Source: Pseudoscleropodium purum
Lineage: Eukaryota; Streptophyta; Bryopsida; Hypnales; Brachytheciaceae
Reading direction: 5' to 3'
Assembly: GCA_963969395.1 (NCBI GenBank)
Contig: OZ017796.1
Coordinates: 15,254,501 to 15,318,500, forward strand
DNA length: 64,000 nt
The notes under the pieces were generated by a model that was not told where the DNA came from, made no database searches, and saw only the letters and a program-made list of their open reading frames with translations. A program made the translations under genes and the position numbers. How positions within the stretch are numbered: position 1 is the stretch's first letter; the number at the start of each line of letters is the position of its first letter. Of the stretch, positions 63,039-64,000 are shown one piece after another.

Positions 63039-64000
63039 CCTTCGTCACAGCATCAGAAATTTGTGGAAAGAGGCCCTCGATCTTCTGCGAACGACCAGAT
63101 GCTCGAAATATAATCAGATGAAGGAAGAATAAATAGAATGGAGTATATGGCAGTTATCATTAGTTTGAATTTGCAAATAGAATGACATTGAGTGAAATCA
63201 TACATGTGCAATTTAAGAACCAGATGAAATGGGACAACAACCTTACCCCTGTTCATGGCCGCGTAATGGACAAACCATAAATTTCTATACAAATATCGAG
63301 TCAACATAGGAAAAGACGTTACCAGATTAAACGCAGTTCTTTGAAAGCTTCAGAGAACATCGCTTGAAAGCAGTCGATTCGTAGTAATTCCTCTGATGAG
63401 ATTAATTGCATCGATTTCCGTCAGCACTCTTAATACAATCCTCCCTGCCAATCCAAGATAATTGAAATTTTGTGAGAATAAAAATTTGGTCACGTGATCG
63501 CGACGAAATTACTATCGATCCAAACCCCCATACCAAGAAAATGCCATAGCCAAATCTAACCGATCTGAATCTCAGAAAGAATGTGCGTCGACCAAAAGAC
63601 TTTTGCACCAAAGTATGTTCCACAAGATTCTTGACCAGAGCTCATATATACAAAAAAGGAATCAGTGGATTATAAATGTCTTAAAATTCTAACCCTAAAT
63701 CCAGCGAGAAAAAAGAGAGCACGAACCTAGACACGGTCCCCGAGAAGCAGAATTCCTCGTATCTAACATTATTGCCCTCCAAATGTGCAATCGGAACGTG
63801 CACGCAGCACACAGCAATCGAAAGAACACTGCTTGAATTGCACGATCCAGATTGTCCTCCTCTCATCGAACGAGGTGAGCAGCAGCTGGAGCTCCGATCG
63901 GATCCAGATCTCGCACCACATGCCACCAAAAATGCCGGTGCAGAAACTCATCTAATTTGAGTGGTGAATGGCATTGAAATTGGAGAGAAGGCGGAAAGAA
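63039..64000 (-). promoter_or_regulatory. Upstream region of the WDR13-like gene
   Basis: Non-coding by composition. Telobox-like AACCCTAAATCC at about 63692. Several short open frames on both strands lack exon signals. A plus-strand frame at 63772-63960 with a GAG|GTGAGC donor (about 63875) hints that a divergent gene might start near the window edge, but that is not supported further. Confidence 0.35.

Noticed and set aside
1..64000. CRISPR arrays, rRNA genes, intact tRNA genes, organelle inserts
   Set aside because: No regularly spaced repeats, no rRNA-like stretches and no foldable tRNA apart from the SINE-like A and B boxes; nothing resembling plastid or mitochondrial genes was recognised.

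Overview
The window looks like nuclear DNA of a land plant. The evidence is intron-split genes with GT..AG junctions, TTTAGGG-type telomeric motifs and teloboxes, and a NARROW LEAF 1-type protease, a plant family. Short gene islands with mostly short introns sit in very AT-rich spacers full of worn, non-autonomous transposons. That would suit a moss or another seed-free plant, but the sequence does not settle the species.

Layout: 0-1.2 kb holds one intact orphan ORF on the minus strand and AT-rich tandem repeats. 1.2-9.2 kb is gene-poor, with a 0.9-kb repeat, a near-perfect hairpin and a MITE. 10.1-12.95 kb carries a complete ten-exon gene for a NAP1-related (SET-type) histone chaperone, rebuilt here exon by exon (254 aa). 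13.3-18.1 kb is empty. A Tourist-like MITE lies at 18.2-18.6 kb. 20.2-22.1 kb contains a partly resolved split gene with an F-box-like N-terminus. 23.2-28.2 kb contains a mostly disordered protein with several SUMO-interaction-like motifs and a C-terminal ubiquitin-binding zinc finger. 28.6-54.9 kb is a 26-kb gene-free repeat landscape: TTAA-bounded elements, long foldbacks, MITEs, a tRNA-derived SINE relic and a short interstitial telomeric tract. 54.9-58.9 kb is the GC-richer NAL1-like serine protease gene. 61.7-63.0 kb is a WD40 protein of WDR13 type, convergent with NAL1. The window ends in the region upstream of WDR13.

The genes do not form a functional cluster; they are separate housekeeping or regulatory loci. 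The most unusual items are the SIM-plus-UBZ protein, which could read SUMO and ubiquitin together, and a set of at least seven elements whose ends are TTAA followed by CC(C/T). Those ends resemble piggyBac-type elements. They include three elements joined end to end and a 1.3-kb foldback. Gene models rest on splice-site and reading-phase consistency read by eye; no database search or transcript data were used.
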